Shown here: in pieces, positions 55,076 to 63,761 of the stretch
How positions within the stretch are numbered: the stretch's first letter is position 1
How the letters are laid out: every line of letters starts with the position of its first letter
Assembly: GCF_030682515.1 (NCBI RefSeq)
Contig: NZ_JAUXOD010000137.1
Coordinates: 83,453-147,452, forward strand
DNA: 64,000 bases
Source: Hoeflea sp.
Lineage (GTDB): Bacteria > Pseudomonadota > Alphaproteobacteria > Rhizobiales > Rhizobiaceae
Direction: 5' to 3'
Made by a program: the position numbers and the translations under genes
The notes under the pieces: generated by a model
What the model saw: the letters and a program-made list of their open reading frames with translations, nothing else
Database searches by the model: none
Told to the model about the DNA's origin: nothing

Positions 55076-55876
55076 CTATCGTTTTACGGCAGGGGTTATT
55101 TGCCCGGTCTGTGTTTTAGCCAAACCAGTTACCATCATTTCCATCAAAGGCGGGTAGCACAGGATATTAGTCGGCGGGGCATGAACCACCCGACCACCCC
55201 TTTTTAGATAGCGGGGTTGCCTCGCCTGCTTGTAAGGCAGCTTTGGGATGAAGAGATGCACGAGGAAACCCTGAACGCACATGTCCAAAGCATAATGGGA
55301 TATATTTGGTTTATCATGTGCCCTCACTTCGTATGCACTCATTCGAAAAACTAGATTTGAAACCACGTCCTGCGAGAAACCGCCCGGGGTAGGATCATAA
55401 AGGCGTAGAAGCCCAACGCTCGATTGGCGCAAGGCGTCTTCGTCATTTCCAATCATGAGTTGAAACAGCTTGTGTTCATCAGATGCGGTCAACTTCACAT
55501 CGCGATACATTTCTGCTGTTGAGATGCAGCCCCGCCAAAGCACAGATGCAATACAGCGGGCAAGGCGGTCATGACTGAATGATATGCACGCACTAAATCC
55601 CGTCTTCAAAATCTGTCGATCCAACTCTCGCAGGCAATCGACTAACGGCTTGTCAAAATCCTCATTCAGCCGCGCCTCGCAAGACTGACAAAGCAATTTT
55701 GCTTTACCGGTATCACCGGTGAGATGAATCTTTCCATCACCCTTGGGAATAGCAACGGCAGAGCCATTGTTGCTGCGTAAAATTGGTCTGAAAAAAGCAT
55801 TCGGTATCGCATGGGACATGCACAGTATTGCCTTCTGACCGCATAGACGACATGTCGATGGCTGTACTTTTTTCAT
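55076..55876 (-). CDS. Zinc-knuckle protein of unknown function, lower GC
   Basis: A 266-residue cytoplasmic protein. The N terminus has two Cys pairs, C9-x2-C12 and C63-x2-C66, plus Ser21-His22 and Pro25, a layout (CxxC...SHxxP...LLCxxCE) seen in HNH-like or zinc-finger accessory proteins of unknown role. The rest has no motif I recognise. Base composition and codon use are clearly more AT-rich than the neighbours, and it sits at the edge of the UspA-tail region, so horizontal transfer is likely. GATTCCCG/CGGGAATC inverted repeats lie just upstream. Confidence 0.8.
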   Translation of the reverse strand: MKKVQPSTCRLCGQKAILCMSHAIPNAFFRPILRSNNGSAVAIPKGDGKIHLTGDTGKAKLLCQSCEARLNEDFDKPLVDCLRELDRQILKTGFSACISFSHDRLARCIASVLWRGCISTAEMYRDVKLTASDEHKLFQLMIGNDEDALRQSSVGLLRLYDPTPGGFSQDVVSNLVFRMSAYEVRAHDKPNISHYALDMCVQGFLVHLFIPKLPYKQARQPRYLKRGGRVVHAPPTNILCYPPLMEMMVTGLAKTQTGQITPAVKR

Positions 55877-55892
55877 GCTGAATAGTTTAGGC

Positions 55893-55921
55893 GATTCCCG
55901 CTAAAAGAGTGAACGGGAATC
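55893..55921 (-). promoter_or_regulatory. Inverted repeat upstream of the zinc-knuckle gene
   Basis: GATTCCCG (55893-55900) and CGGGAATC (55914-55921) form a perfect 8-bp dyad with a 13-nt AT-rich loop, 17 bp before the gene start. It could be an operator or a leader hairpin. Confidence 0.4.
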
Positions 55922-56030
55922 TGCTAATATTGCTCTCTGCAAAGAGCGGTTCTGTTTGAATAAGCGCCAAACAACTCCCATATGCCCGCCTCATGCCGCT
56001 CCCCCTTTAATCCGGCGACCTGCCATCCCC

Positions 56031-57431
56031 CTACTCCCCCACCCCCCGCTGTTTCCGCCAGTGATAAAACACCTTGGCCAGCGCCGCCGAGACGATCCTG
56101 GCGTCCACGGTGTCCGAGCGGCTGGTCAGCATGATCGGCACGCGGGCGCCGAGCGCGATGCCGGCGGACGAGGCGCCGGCCAGATGGATCAGCTGCTTGG
56201 CGATCATGTTGCCGCTTTCGAGATTGGGGGTCACCAGGATGTCGGCATAGCCCGCGACGTCGGAGACGATGCCCTTGTTGGCCACGGCCGCCGGCGAGAT
56301 GGCGTTGTCGAAGGCGAGCGGGCCGTCGACCTTGCCGCCTACGATCTGGCCGCGGTCGTGCATCTTGCAGATGGCGGCGGCGAGCAGGGTCGAGGGCAGC
56401 TTGCCGGTCACGGTTTCCACCGCCGAGAGCAGCGCCACCAGCGGCGTCTCCACGCCCACGGCGATGGCGAGGTCGATGGCGTTCTGGACGATGTCCTTGA
56501 GCGCCTCGAGATCGGGCGAGATGTTGATCGCCGCGTCGGTGATGAACAGCGTGCGGTTCTGGCCCGGCACGTCGAGCGCGAAGACATGGGTGAGCCGCCG
56601 CTCGGTGCGCAGGCCCTTGGTGCGGTCGAGCACGGCTTCGAGCAGCTCGTCGGTGTGGAGCTTGCCCTTCATCAAGGCACCCGCGCGCCCGTCATGCACC
56701 AGCCGCACGGCGATCTCGGCCGAGGCGTGGCTGTGCGGCGCGTCGACGATTTCGAGGCCCTTGAGGCTGAGCCCGGCCTTGTCCGCCGCGGCCTCAATCC
56801 TGGCCCTGGGGCCGACCAGCAGCGGCACGATCATGCCCTCGTCGCGCGCGGCGAGCGCGCCGCCGAGGCTCAGATCGTCGCAGGGGTGGACGATGGCCGT
56901 CACCAGCGGATCGAGGCTGCGCGCCCGCTCCACCAGCGCGCCGAAGCGGACGCCCACGGATGTGAGCTTGGAGACCGGCATGCGGGCGACATGCTGGCGG
57001 ATCTTCCTGCGCGAGGCCCTGACCTCGGCGGTGCCCGAGACGACGGTCACGCCGGCTTCGTTGATGCAGCTGCAGCCGAGCTTGACGTGGCCCGTGGCCC
57101 TGTCGACCGCACTCACCTCGACGCGCACGGTGATGCGGTCGCCGATGCTGACGGGGTGGTGGAAGGTGAGCGTCTGCCCCAGATGCACGGTCCCGGGGCC
57201 GGGCAGCCGTGTGGCCAGCACCGCCGAAATCAGCGTGCCCGCCCACATGCCATGGGCGATGCCCTGCTGCAGCTCCGGATCCTCGTCCTCGACATCCCCC
57301 ACCGCCGCCGGATTGACGTCGGCCGTGACGGTCGCGAACAGGATCATGTCCTGCCGCGTCAGCACCCGCTCGATATGGGCCTGCTCGCCTATGGCGAGTT
57401 CGTCAACGGTGCGATTTTCGATCAGATTCAT
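56031..57431 (-). CDS. Bifunctional MaoC-like / phosphate acetyltransferase
   Basis: A 466-residue fusion: an N-terminal MaoC hot-dog domain (about 10-140) and a C-terminal Pta/Ptb phosphoacyltransferase domain (about 165-460; SLGGALAARDEGMIVPLLVGP, DVAGYADILVTPNLESGNM). The Pta part interconverts acyl-CoA and acyl phosphate. The MaoC part reads ADVNPAAVGD at 37-46: the Asp and Asn-Pro are kept but the usual catalytic His (D-x-N-P-x-H) is Ala43, so hydratase activity is doubtful. ATG at 57431 has GGAG upstream. It stands alone. Confidence 0.88.
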   Translation of the reverse strand: MNLIENRTVDELAIGEQAHIERVLTRQDMILFATVTADVNPAAVGDVEDEDPELQQGIAHGMWAGTLISAVLATRLPGPGTVHLGQTLTFHHPVSIGDRITVRVEVSAVDRATGHVKLGCSCINEAGVTVVSGTAEVRASRRKIRQHVARMPVSKLTSVGVRFGALVERARSLDPLVTAIVHPCDDLSLGGALAARDEGMIVPLLVGPRARIEAAADKAGLSLKGLEIVDAPHSHASAEIAVRLVHDGRAGALMKGKLHTDELLEAVLDRTKGLRTERRLTHVFALDVPGQNRTLFITDAAINISPDLEALKDIVQNAIDLAIAVGVETPLVALLSAVETVTGKLPSTLLAAAICKMHDRGQIVGGKVDGPLAFDNAISPAAVANKGIVSDVAGYADILVTPNLESGNMIAKQLIHLAGASSAGIALGARVPIMLTSRSDTVDARIVSAALAKVFYHWRKQRGVGE

Positions 57432-57663
57432 GATGCACTCCAAACTGTTGCGCCGGGCGGACCCCGGCCCCGGGCCGGCCCCGCCGCGCGCGGCGGGCGA
57501 CTCTCGACCTTGCGTCTCCCGCACTGCAGCGAACTTGCCCCAGCCCTGCAACAGATACAAGACGGATGCGCGCACAACCTTTGCCCCCTGCCCCGGTTGC
57601 GGACCTTTGGCGCAGCCCGCGCGGCTCGGGGAGCCGTCCTGACCACATCGGTTACGGCAAGAC

Positions 57664-57699
57664 AAAAAGACCTGCCAGCACGGAGGGAGCTGGCAGGTC
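57664..57699 (-). terminator. Intrinsic terminator of the cytochrome b561 operon
   Basis: Perfect 11-bp arms GACCTGCCAGC (57669-57679) and GCTGGCAGGTC (57689-57699), 9-nt loop, followed on the minus strand by TTTTT. It is 29 bp after the cytochrome b561 stop. Confidence 0.88.
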
Positions 57700-57727
57700 A
57701 TCCTCAAACTCAGGCGGCGGCGGAAGC

Positions 57728-58309
57728 TCAGGCTATGTCGTCGGGACCGGCGGCGCGCTTGGCTCCGGTGATCATGGCGCGGACGAGGTTCTCGCCATGC
57801 TCGAGGCTTGCGACGAGGACGCCGCCGAGATGCAGGGCGATCAGGCCCAATGCCGCGAAGGCGGAGGCCTCGTGCAGCTCCTCGACCCATTCCAGGCCCC
57901 AGAAGGCATCAAGTGTCATCATCCAGCCCGAGACCGAGATGACGGTGATCGCCAGCAGCAGGGCTATCACCATCAGCCCGCCGGCCGGATTGTGGCCGAG
58001 GTAGCGCCGCGCCTTCATCCGCACCGTGTCGGCGACAAAGCCAATGATGGTGGATGGCCCATAGACAAAGCTCGAGAACCGTGCATGGCGGGACCCGAAG
58101 ATGCCCCAGACCAGCCGGACAGCAATCAGCCCGGCCACGGCGTAGCCCGCCAGTTCATGCGGTTGCTGCCATTCGTCGCCGGTCAGAAAGGCGAAGGCGA
58201 ACAGGCCAACGAGCGACCAGTGGAAGACCCTGACCAGCGGGTCCCACACGGCGACGGTCGCCGGCGACGGAGTGTCGCCGGTTTCCGTCATGGTCTTTGC
58301 CATGGCCAT
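57728..58309 (-). CDS. Cytochrome b561 family membrane protein
   Basis: A 193-residue four-helix diheme membrane cytochrome (Ni/Fe-hydrogenase b-type cytochrome group). Heme His candidates are in VRVFHWSLVG (helix 1), PHELAGYA, ELHEASAFAALG and ALHLGGVL. It probably passes electrons between quinone and a periplasmic partner. The ATG overlaps the stop of the PepSY gene (ATGA), and the two form an operon opposite the PepSY-response regulator operon. Confidence 0.88.
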   Translation of the reverse strand: MAMAKTMTETGDTPSPATVAVWDPLVRVFHWSLVGLFAFAFLTGDEWQQPHELAGYAVAGLIAVRLVWGIFGSRHARFSSFVYGPSTIIGFVADTVRMKARRYLGHNPAGGLMVIALLLAITVISVSGWMMTLDAFWGLEWVEELHEASAFAALGLIALHLGGVLVASLEHGENLVRAMITGAKRAAGPDDIA

Positions 58310-58581
58310 CAGTCGTCGGCCTTCACCCTGAGCACGTCGCCGGTGCCGGGATGGAAATAGACCTCGACGCGGTTGCCCTTGGCATCGATCGCATAGGCTT
58401 CGAGGCAGCCGTCGTCGGCCTTGATCGAGCGCACCTCGTAGCCGAGCCCCTTGGCCTTCTCGGTGATCTGGGCATCGCTCAGCCACTGGTCGCGCGGCAC
58501 GTCGGGGCAGTCGGAACTGGCCCAGACGGCCGACGGCGCGAGGATGGCGGCGAAGGCTGCGGCGATAAGGGTGGTTTTCAT
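58309..58581 (-). CDS. PepSY domain periplasmic protein
   Basis: A 90-residue exported protein. The Sec signal ends at AVWAS; one PepSY domain covers about residues 33-90 (ITEKAKGLGYEVRSIKADDG, KGNRVEVYFHPGTGDVLRV). Two cysteines (CPDV, DGCLEA) could form a disulfide. PepSY domains bind or inhibit periplasmic enzymes or modulate sensors. The start at 58581 has AAGGAGA upstream. Confidence 0.85.
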   Translation of the reverse strand: MKTTLIAAAFAAILAPSAVWASSDCPDVPRDQWLSDAQITEKAKGLGYEVRSIKADDGCLEAYAIDAKGNRVEVYFHPGTGDVLRVKADD

Positions 58582-58650
58582 GGGTCGTCTCCTTGGAAAA
58601 ACTGCGGTTGTGGCCATTGGCCGTTGACCCCGCCCTTTTCGCAGAGCTTT

Positions 58651-58690
58651 GATGACAGGCCGCTGAGCACCCCTGTCAGCGATTTGTCAT
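58651..58690 (+). promoter_or_regulatory. PhoB- or OmpR-type direct repeat in the divergent PepSY spacer
   Basis: CTGTCAG-CGAT-TTGTCAT (58673-58690) is a heptamer repeat with 11-nt period, 12 of 14 matching the Pho-box consensus; an exact CTGTCAT lies on the minus strand at 58651-58657. It may bind PhoB or the cognate response regulator encoded 345 bp away. The short distance (24 bp) to the 58714 start leaves little room for a long leader. Confidence 0.5.
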
Positions 58691-58713
58691 ATTGCAGGGA
58701 CCATGATGCCCCC

Positions 58714-59034
58714 ATGAAACGCCACCTCACTGTCCTGCTTTTGCTCGCCGCGCTCATCCCCGCGCTGTCGCCAGCCCGTGCCGATGACGATGATGACGAT
58801 CGCGACCGCACCCGGCTCAAGGCCGCCGTCGAGCGCGGCGAGGTGCTGCCGCTTTCCGAGATCCTGGCGAGGGTCAAGCCCGGGATCGAAGGACGGATCG
58901 TCGAGATCGAGTTCGAATATTCGCACGGCGCGCCGATCTACGAGATCTACGTGCTGGGCCGCGACGGCCGCCGCCTGGAATACGAGATCGACGCCCGCAC
59001 GGCGAAGATCCTCAGTTTCGAAGACGACGACTGA
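58714..59034 (+). CDS. PepSY domain periplasmic protein, first gene of the two-component operon
   Basis: A 106-residue exported protein with a Sec signal ending at SPARA, an unusually acidic mature N terminus (DDDDDDRDR) and one PepSY domain (about 38-103; ILARVKPGIEGRIVEIEFEY, YEIYVLGRDGRRLEYEID). Its stop overlaps the response regulator start by one base. Such PepSY genes often precede PhoPQ-like systems and may tune the sensor. Confidence 0.87.
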   Translation: MKRHLTVLLLLAALIPALSPARADDDDDDRDRTRLKAAVERGEVLPLSEILARVKPGIEGRIVEIEFEYSHGAPIYEIYVLGRDGRRLEYEIDARTAKILSFEDDD

Positions 59035-59705
59035 TGCGCATCCTGCTCGCCGAGGACGATGACCGCATCCGCAGCGACGTGAGCCGCGCGCTCGAGGCCG
59101 CGGGCTATGTCGTCGACAGCCAGGCCAATGGCGAGGAGGCCTGGTTCATGGGCGACACCGAATCCTATGCGGCGGCCATTCTCGATCTCGGCCTGCCCGG
59201 CATGGACGGGCTGGCCGTGCTCAAGCGCTGGCGCGCCGCCGGCCGCGATTTCCCGGTGCTGGTGCTGACCGCCCGCGGCGCCTGGACCGAACGCGTCGAA
59301 GGCATCGATGCCGGCGCCGACGACTATCTCCCCAAGCCGTTCCGCATGGAGGAGCTGGTGGCCCGGCTGCGCGCCATCATCCGCCGCTCGGGCGGCCAGG
59401 CCAGTCCGGTGGTCATCGTCGGCGAGGCCGAACTCGACACCAGGCAGATGCGGCTGAGCGTCCACGGCGTCCCCATCAACCTCTCGCCGCAGGAATACCG
59501 TCTGGTCGCCTACCTGATGCTGCACAAGGGGCGCGTGGTGCCGCAGCAGGAACTCGCCGAACATCTGCAGGCCGACCATTTCGAGCGCGAATCCAACGCC
59601 GTCGAGGTGCTGGTCGGCCGCGTCCGGCGCAAGCTGCCGATCGCGCTCATCGAAACCCGCCGCGGCTTCGGCTACACCGTCGCCGACTCGGACGCCGCCC
59701 CATGA
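59034..59705 (+). CDS. OmpR-family response regulator
   Basis: A 223-residue response regulator: receiver domain about 1-115 with acidic pocket EDD (residues 7-9), phosphorylated Asp51 in AILDLGLPGMDG, Thr in LTARG and Lys in YLPKPF, then an OmpR/PhoB winged helix (about 130-218, LSPQEYRLVAYLMLHKG). Overlaps its kinase gene by four bases. It probably controls this operon and the next gene, eptA. Confidence 0.93.
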   Translation: MRILLAEDDDRIRSDVSRALEAAGYVVDSQANGEEAWFMGDTESYAAAILDLGLPGMDGLAVLKRWRAAGRDFPVLVLTARGAWTERVEGIDAGADDYLPKPFRMEELVARLRAIIRRSGGQASPVVIVGEAELDTRQMRLSVHGVPINLSPQEYRLVAYLMLHKGRVVPQQELAEHLQADHFERESNAVEVLVGRVRRKLPIALIETRRGFGYTVADSDAAP

Positions 59706-61072
59706 AGCCCGCCCGCTCGCTCCGGTTCCGCCTGTTTGCCTATGCGGCCATCGTCGTGGCGGCCGTCCTGCTCGTCACCGGCTTCAGCCTGTCGGCGCTG
59801 TTTTCCCGCCATCTCGAGCGCCGGGTCGGCCAGGAGCTCGACACCCATCTCAACCAGTTGACCGGCGGGCTGCGGCTCGATGCCGGCTCCGCCCTGTCGC
59901 TCGGCCGCGAACCGGTCGATCCGCGGTTCCAGTCTGTGTTCGGCGGCCTCTACTGGCAGGTCCGCGACACGGCCACCGGCGCCGAGCTCCGATCCCGGTC
60001 GCTGTGGGACACCTCGCTCGACATGCCGGGCGACGTGCTCGAACCGGGCCAGGCCCATGTCCACGACGCCACCGGGCCGCAGGGCTCGACCCTCTTGGTC
60101 CACGAGATCCTGGTGCTGCTCGCCGCCTCCGACGGGGATCATCCCGTGCGGGTGTCGGTCGCCATCGACCGGGCCGCGATCCGCGCGCTCTCGACCGGTT
60201 TTGCCCGGGACCTGGCCCCCGTGCTGGCGCTGCTCGGCGGCGTGCTGCTGCTGGGCTTCCTGTGGCAGGTCGGCGAGGGCCTCAAGCCGGCGACCCGCGT
60301 CCTGTCGGGCATCAGCGCCATCCGCAGCGGCGCGCGCCGTCGTCTTGCAACCGAGGGCGTGCCGCGGGAAGTGGCGCCGCTTGTCGACGAGATCAACGCC
60401 CTGCTCGATGCCCAGGACCAGGCCATCAGCCGGGCCAGGGATCGCGCCGCCAATCTCGCCCACGGGCTCAAGACACCCCTGTCGGCGCTTGCCTCCGACA
60501 TCGACCGGCTGCGCGCGCGGGGCGAGACCGGGATCGCCGACGACATCGCCGAACTCGCCCAGCGCATGGGCCGGCACATGGAGCGGGAATTGGCCCGGGC
60601 CCGGCTGCGCCACGGCCGCAGCCATGACAGGACACCGCTCAGACCCGTGGTCGACGGCATCCTGCGGGCGCTCAAGCGCACGCCCGACGGAGACCGGCTC
60701 GATCTCGCGTGCGACATCGGCGCCGGCGTCACGGTCCCCGTCGATCCCGACGACCTGAACGAACTCATCGGCAATCTCGCCGAAAACGCGGTCCGTTTCG
60801 CCTGCGCCCGCGTGCTGGTCAGCGCCGAGGCCACCGCTGCCGCGATCGTGATCCGGATCAGCGACGATGGTCCGGGCCTCGGTCCGGACGAAATGTCCAG
60901 CGCGCTCAAGCCCGGCATGCGACTGGATCAGTCCGGACCCGGCGCCGGCCTGGGTCTCGCCATCGCCGGCGACGTGGTCGACTCCTTCGGCGGGGAGCTC
61001 GAACTGGGCGCCTCCCCGCTGGGCGGTCTTGAAGCCAGGATCGTCATCCCGCTGGCAGAGCCGCCTGGCTAG
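59702..61072 (+). CDS. PhoQ-like sensor histidine kinase
   Basis: A 456-residue membrane kinase: transmembrane segment about 12-34, periplasmic sensor about 35-175, second segment about 176-196, HAMP-like linker, phosphorylated His in NLAHGLKTPLSAL (near residue 260), N box NLIGNLAENAVRFA and G boxes SDDGPGLG, GAGLGLAIA. The HGLKTPL variant of the H box is that of PhoQ-like kinases. Signal unknown; divalent cations or peptides are reasonable guesses. Confidence 0.93.
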   Translation: MKPARSLRFRLFAYAAIVVAAVLLVTGFSLSALFSRHLERRVGQELDTHLNQLTGGLRLDAGSALSLGREPVDPRFQSVFGGLYWQVRDTATGAELRSRSLWDTSLDMPGDVLEPGQAHVHDATGPQGSTLLVHEILVLLAASDGDHPVRVSVAIDRAAIRALSTGFARDLAPVLALLGGVLLLGFLWQVGEGLKPATRVLSGISAIRSGARRRLATEGVPREVAPLVDEINALLDAQDQAISRARDRAANLAHGLKTPLSALASDIDRLRARGETGIADDIAELAQRMGRHMERELARARLRHGRSHDRTPLRPVVDGILRALKRTPDGDRLDLACDIGAGVTVPVDPDDLNELIGNLAENAVRFACARVLVSAEATAAAIVIRISDDGPGLGPDEMSSALKPGMRLDQSGPGAGLGLAIAGDVVDSFGGELELGASPLGGLEARIVIPLAEPPG

Positions 61073-61081
61073 CGGTGCGAT

Positions 61082-61108
61082 CCTGACGGATGGGTCCCAT
61101 CAGTCAGG
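61082..61108 (+). terminator. Palindrome between the kinase gene and eptA
   Basis: CCTGACGGATGGG (61082-61094) pairs with CCCATCAGTCAGG (61096-61108) apart from one mismatch. CAGTCAG recurs at 61139, so it could be an operator of eptA as well as a weak terminator. Confidence 0.4.
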
Positions 61109-61213
61109 TTACATCGCCCCACCAGGTCAATGCCTGTTTCAGTCAGACCACTGACGCCTCCCAATCGTGGTTGCGACCGGTCACGTCCCCCCTTTTCGAC
61201 AGGACTACACATC

Positions 61214-62854
61214 ATGAAATTGATGCGGCCTTCCCTTGGCAGCACGCCCCTTGCCCTCTGCGTCACGGCATGGATCGTGCTCCTCCTCAACACGGTCTTC
61301 TGGACCAGGACCATCGAGGCGTTCGGCGATCACGGGATGGCGCTGGTCGCCTTCGCCATCGGCATGTCAGCCTTGCTGGCCGCGCTGTTTGTGAGCGTCA
61401 CGCTGAAATACGCAACCAAGCCGATCTTCATCCTGGCGCTGGTCAGCGCCGCCGCAGCGGCCTGGTTCATGAACCGGTTCGGCATCGTCATCGACGCCGA
61501 CATGATCGGCAACGCGGCCCAGACGACGCCCGCCGAGGCGGGGCATCTGCTGACGCCGGCCTTTGTGCGGCACATGCTGATCTACGCCGTGTTGCCGTCG
61601 CTGCTTGTTGCCATCGTGCGGATCGTGCACCGGCCGTTCGGCGCAAAAGTGAAACACAATCTGGCGCTCATCATTCCGCTCCTTCTGCTGGCCCTGATTA
61701 TGGCGCTGTGGCAGTACCCGGCCATCGCCTCGACCATGCGCAACAACCGAATCATCATCAAGACGCTCAACCCGGTCATGCCGGTCGCCGCCGCGGTAAA
61801 ATTCGCGTTTCGCCATGACCGGGAAAACAAGATCGTGGCGATGCCGCTTGATCCCGACGCGAAACTGGGCCGCACGGCCGCGACCGCCGGCAAGCCGGTG
61901 GTGACGATCATCGTGGCTGGCGAAACGGCGCGCGCGCAGAATTTCTCGCTCGGCGGCTACGGGCGAAAGACCAATCCGGAACTGGAACGCCGCAACATCG
62001 TCTTTTTCCGCCACTCCACCTCCTGCGGGACGGCGACGGCGGTGTCGCTGCCCTGCATGTTCTCGCTTCTGGGCCGGTCGTCCTACTCGACGGAGAAAGG
62101 GCTCGCCCAGGAGAACCTGCTCGATGTGCTCGTCCACGCCGGTGTGTCGGTCGAATGGTGGGAAAACAACACGGGCGAAAAAGGCGTGGCGCGCCGGGTC
62201 AGCCTGCGCAATTTCTCCGTCGAGAACGACCCGCGCTTTTGCATCAACGCAGAGTGCCGCGACGAGGTGATGATCGAGGCGCTGGGTCCCTGGCTCGATT
62301 CAATCAAGGGCAACACCACGCTGGTGCTGCACCAGCTCGGAAGCCATGGCCCGGCCTATTACGCCCGCTACAGCGAGCAGGAACGTGTGTTCCGGCCAGA
62401 CTGCCGCACGGCCGAATTCGCCGATTGCACGACCGAGGAAATCGGCAATGCCTATGACAACACCATCATCGCCACCGACCGCATGCTGGCGCAGATCATC
62501 GACCTGCTCGCCGCCCGCTCCGACCGTCTCGTCTCATCGATGATCTACATGTCCGACCATGGCGAATCGCTGGGGGAAAAGGGGCTTTATCTGCACGGCA
62601 TGCCCTATCTGTTCGCCCCGGAGGAACAGACCCATGTTCCCTTCGTCCTGTGGGTTTCGGAAAGCTATTCCCGGCTGTTCGGCGTCTCGACCGCATGTCT
62701 GGCCGCACAGGCCGACGACCCGGTCTCCCATGACAATCTGTTTCACACCGCGCTCGGGCTGATGGATGTCGAGGCCGCCCATTACGATCCGGCCCTTGAC
62801 GTCACCGCCCGCTGCCGGGGGCGGCAGCGGATCAGGCAAGTGTCCGGCCTCTGA
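61214..62854 (+). CDS. eptA: Lipid A phosphoethanolamine transferase (EptA-like)
   Basis: A 546-residue inner-membrane enzyme that transfers phosphoethanolamine from phosphatidylethanolamine to lipid A. Five N-terminal helices (about 12-190) are followed by a periplasmic sulfatase-like domain with the nucleophile in STSCGTATAVSLPCM (Thr of GTAT), GETARAQNFSLGGYGR, and the zinc ligands of MSDHGESLGE. Cysteine pairs suited to the usual disulfides are present. Start at ATG 61214. It follows the PhoPQ-like genes, which fits stress-induced resistance to cationic peptides. Confidence 0.92.
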   Translation: MKLMRPSLGSTPLALCVTAWIVLLLNTVFWTRTIEAFGDHGMALVAFAIGMSALLAALFVSVTLKYATKPIFILALVSAAAAAWFMNRFGIVIDADMIGNAAQTTPAEAGHLLTPAFVRHMLIYAVLPSLLVAIVRIVHRPFGAKVKHNLALIIPLLLLALIMALWQYPAIASTMRNNRIIIKTLNPVMPVAAAVKFAFRHDRENKIVAMPLDPDAKLGRTAATAGKPVVTIIVAGETARAQNFSLGGYGRKTNPELERRNIVFFRHSTSCGTATAVSLPCMFSLLGRSSYSTEKGLAQENLLDVLVHAGVSVEWWENNTGEKGVARRVSLRNFSVENDPRFCINAECRDEVMIEALGPWLDSIKGNTTLVLHQLGSHGPAYYARYSEQERVFRPDCRTAEFADCTTEEIGNAYDNTIIATDRMLAQIIDLLAARSDRLVSSMIYMSDHGESLGEKGLYLHGMPYLFAPEEQTHVPFVLWVSESYSRLFGVSTACLAAQADDPVSHDNLFHTALGLMDVEAAHYDPALDVTARCRGRQRIRQVSGL

Positions 62855-62860
62855 AACGCC

Positions 62861-62892
62861 AAGGGGCGCCAGGTCTGGCCTGGCGCCCCTTT
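62861..62892. terminator. Bidirectional terminator after eptA
   Basis: AAGGGGCGCCAGG (62861-62873) pairs perfectly with CCTGGCGCCCCTT (62879-62891), with T on the plus side and A-A on the minus side. It separates eptA from the convergent small-protein array. Confidence 0.85.
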
Positions 62893-62916
62893 CCATCCTG
62901 ATGACGGCGTCGCGGC

Positions 62917-63216
62917 TTAGCGGAAGCTCGGCGAGCCATCCATGCCGGCGCGGTCGTAGACGATCTGGTCGTTGGACACGCCGCCGATCGAGGCGGTCGC
63001 GGTGTAATCGATGCCGCCCTGCGGTTCCGCGAAGGTCGGCGAGCCGTCGTTGCCGGCGCGGTCGTAGCTGACCAGCTCGTTGGTGGCGCCGGTGGCGAGT
63101 GCGCCGACATAGCCGGTGGCCGAAGGCAACGTGTAGGCGTCAAGAGCGGTCGACTGGGCGAAGGCGCCGGTGGAAGCGGCAAGCGTCAGGCCGAGGGCGA
63201 TGAGAATCTTGTTCAT
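62917..63216 (-). CDS. Small secreted repeat protein, array copy A
   Basis: A 99-residue precursor with a clear Sec signal (MNKILIALGLTLAASTGAFA). The mature part contains two units of the same motif, ELVSYDRAGNDGSPTF and QIVYDRAGMDGSPSF, the second at the C-terminal end, joined by GGIDYTATASIGG. No cysteines. I recognise no characterised family. It is the last of at least three tandem paralogs, spaced 418 bp apart. Confidence 0.85.
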   Translation of the reverse strand: MNKILIALGLTLAASTGAFAQSTALDAYTLPSATGYVGALATGATNELVSYDRAGNDGSPTFAEPQGGIDYTATASIGGVSNDQIVYDRAGMDGSPSFR

Positions 63217-63334
63217 GGTATTTGTCCTTTGAGGTCGTGTCTTGGGAGGATCACGCGTTGGTCAGAGAGATGCGAGAAAGTCGGGCTTCTCACCGGGGCG
63301 GATGTGCTGCCCCGGTGAGGGCCTGTTCTGGGTC

Positions 63335-63634
63335 CTAGCGGAAGCTCGGCGAGCCATCCTTGCCGGCGCGGTCATAGACGACCTGATCGTTCGACACGTC
63401 GCCGACCGAGGCGGTCGCGGTGTAGTCGATGCCGCCCTGGGGCGCTGCAAAGCGGGGCGAGCCGTCATTGCCGGCGCGGTCGTAGCTGACCAGCTCGTTG
63501 CTGGTGCCGGTCGCGAGGGCGCCGACATAGCCGGTAGCCGCAGGCACGGTGTAGGCGTCGAGCGCGGTCGAGGCGGCAAAAGCGCCGGTGGAGGTGGCAA
63601 GGGTGAGGCCGAGGGCGATGAGAATCTTGTTCAT
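63335..63634 (-). CDS. Small secreted repeat protein, array copy B
   Basis: A 99-residue precursor, more than 80% identical to copy A over its length: the same signal peptide with small changes, LDAYTVPAATGYVGALATG, then two YDRAG.DGSP motifs. Each copy has its own leader with TTTGTCCTTTG-type sequence before the start, so each may be transcribed or translated separately. Function unknown. Confidence 0.85.
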   Translation of the reverse strand: MNKILIALGLTLATSTGAFAASTALDAYTVPAATGYVGALATGTSNELVSYDRAGNDGSPRFAAPQGGIDYTATASVGDVSNDQVVYDRAGKDGSPSFR

Positions 63635-63761
63635 TGTGTTTGTCCTTTGGAAATCGTGTCTTGGGAGGATCACGCGTTGGTCAGAAAATTACGGGTCGCT
63701 TTGGGCTGAGGGCCCGCCGGGGCAGATCATGTGACCGCCCCGGCGAAGGCCGCATCAGGTC

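Noticed and set aside
49642..55876. Integrated phage or insertion sequence in the accessory part
   Set aside because: No transposase, integrase, terminal inverted repeats or tRNA attachment site could be found; only the UspA tail repeats point to recombination.
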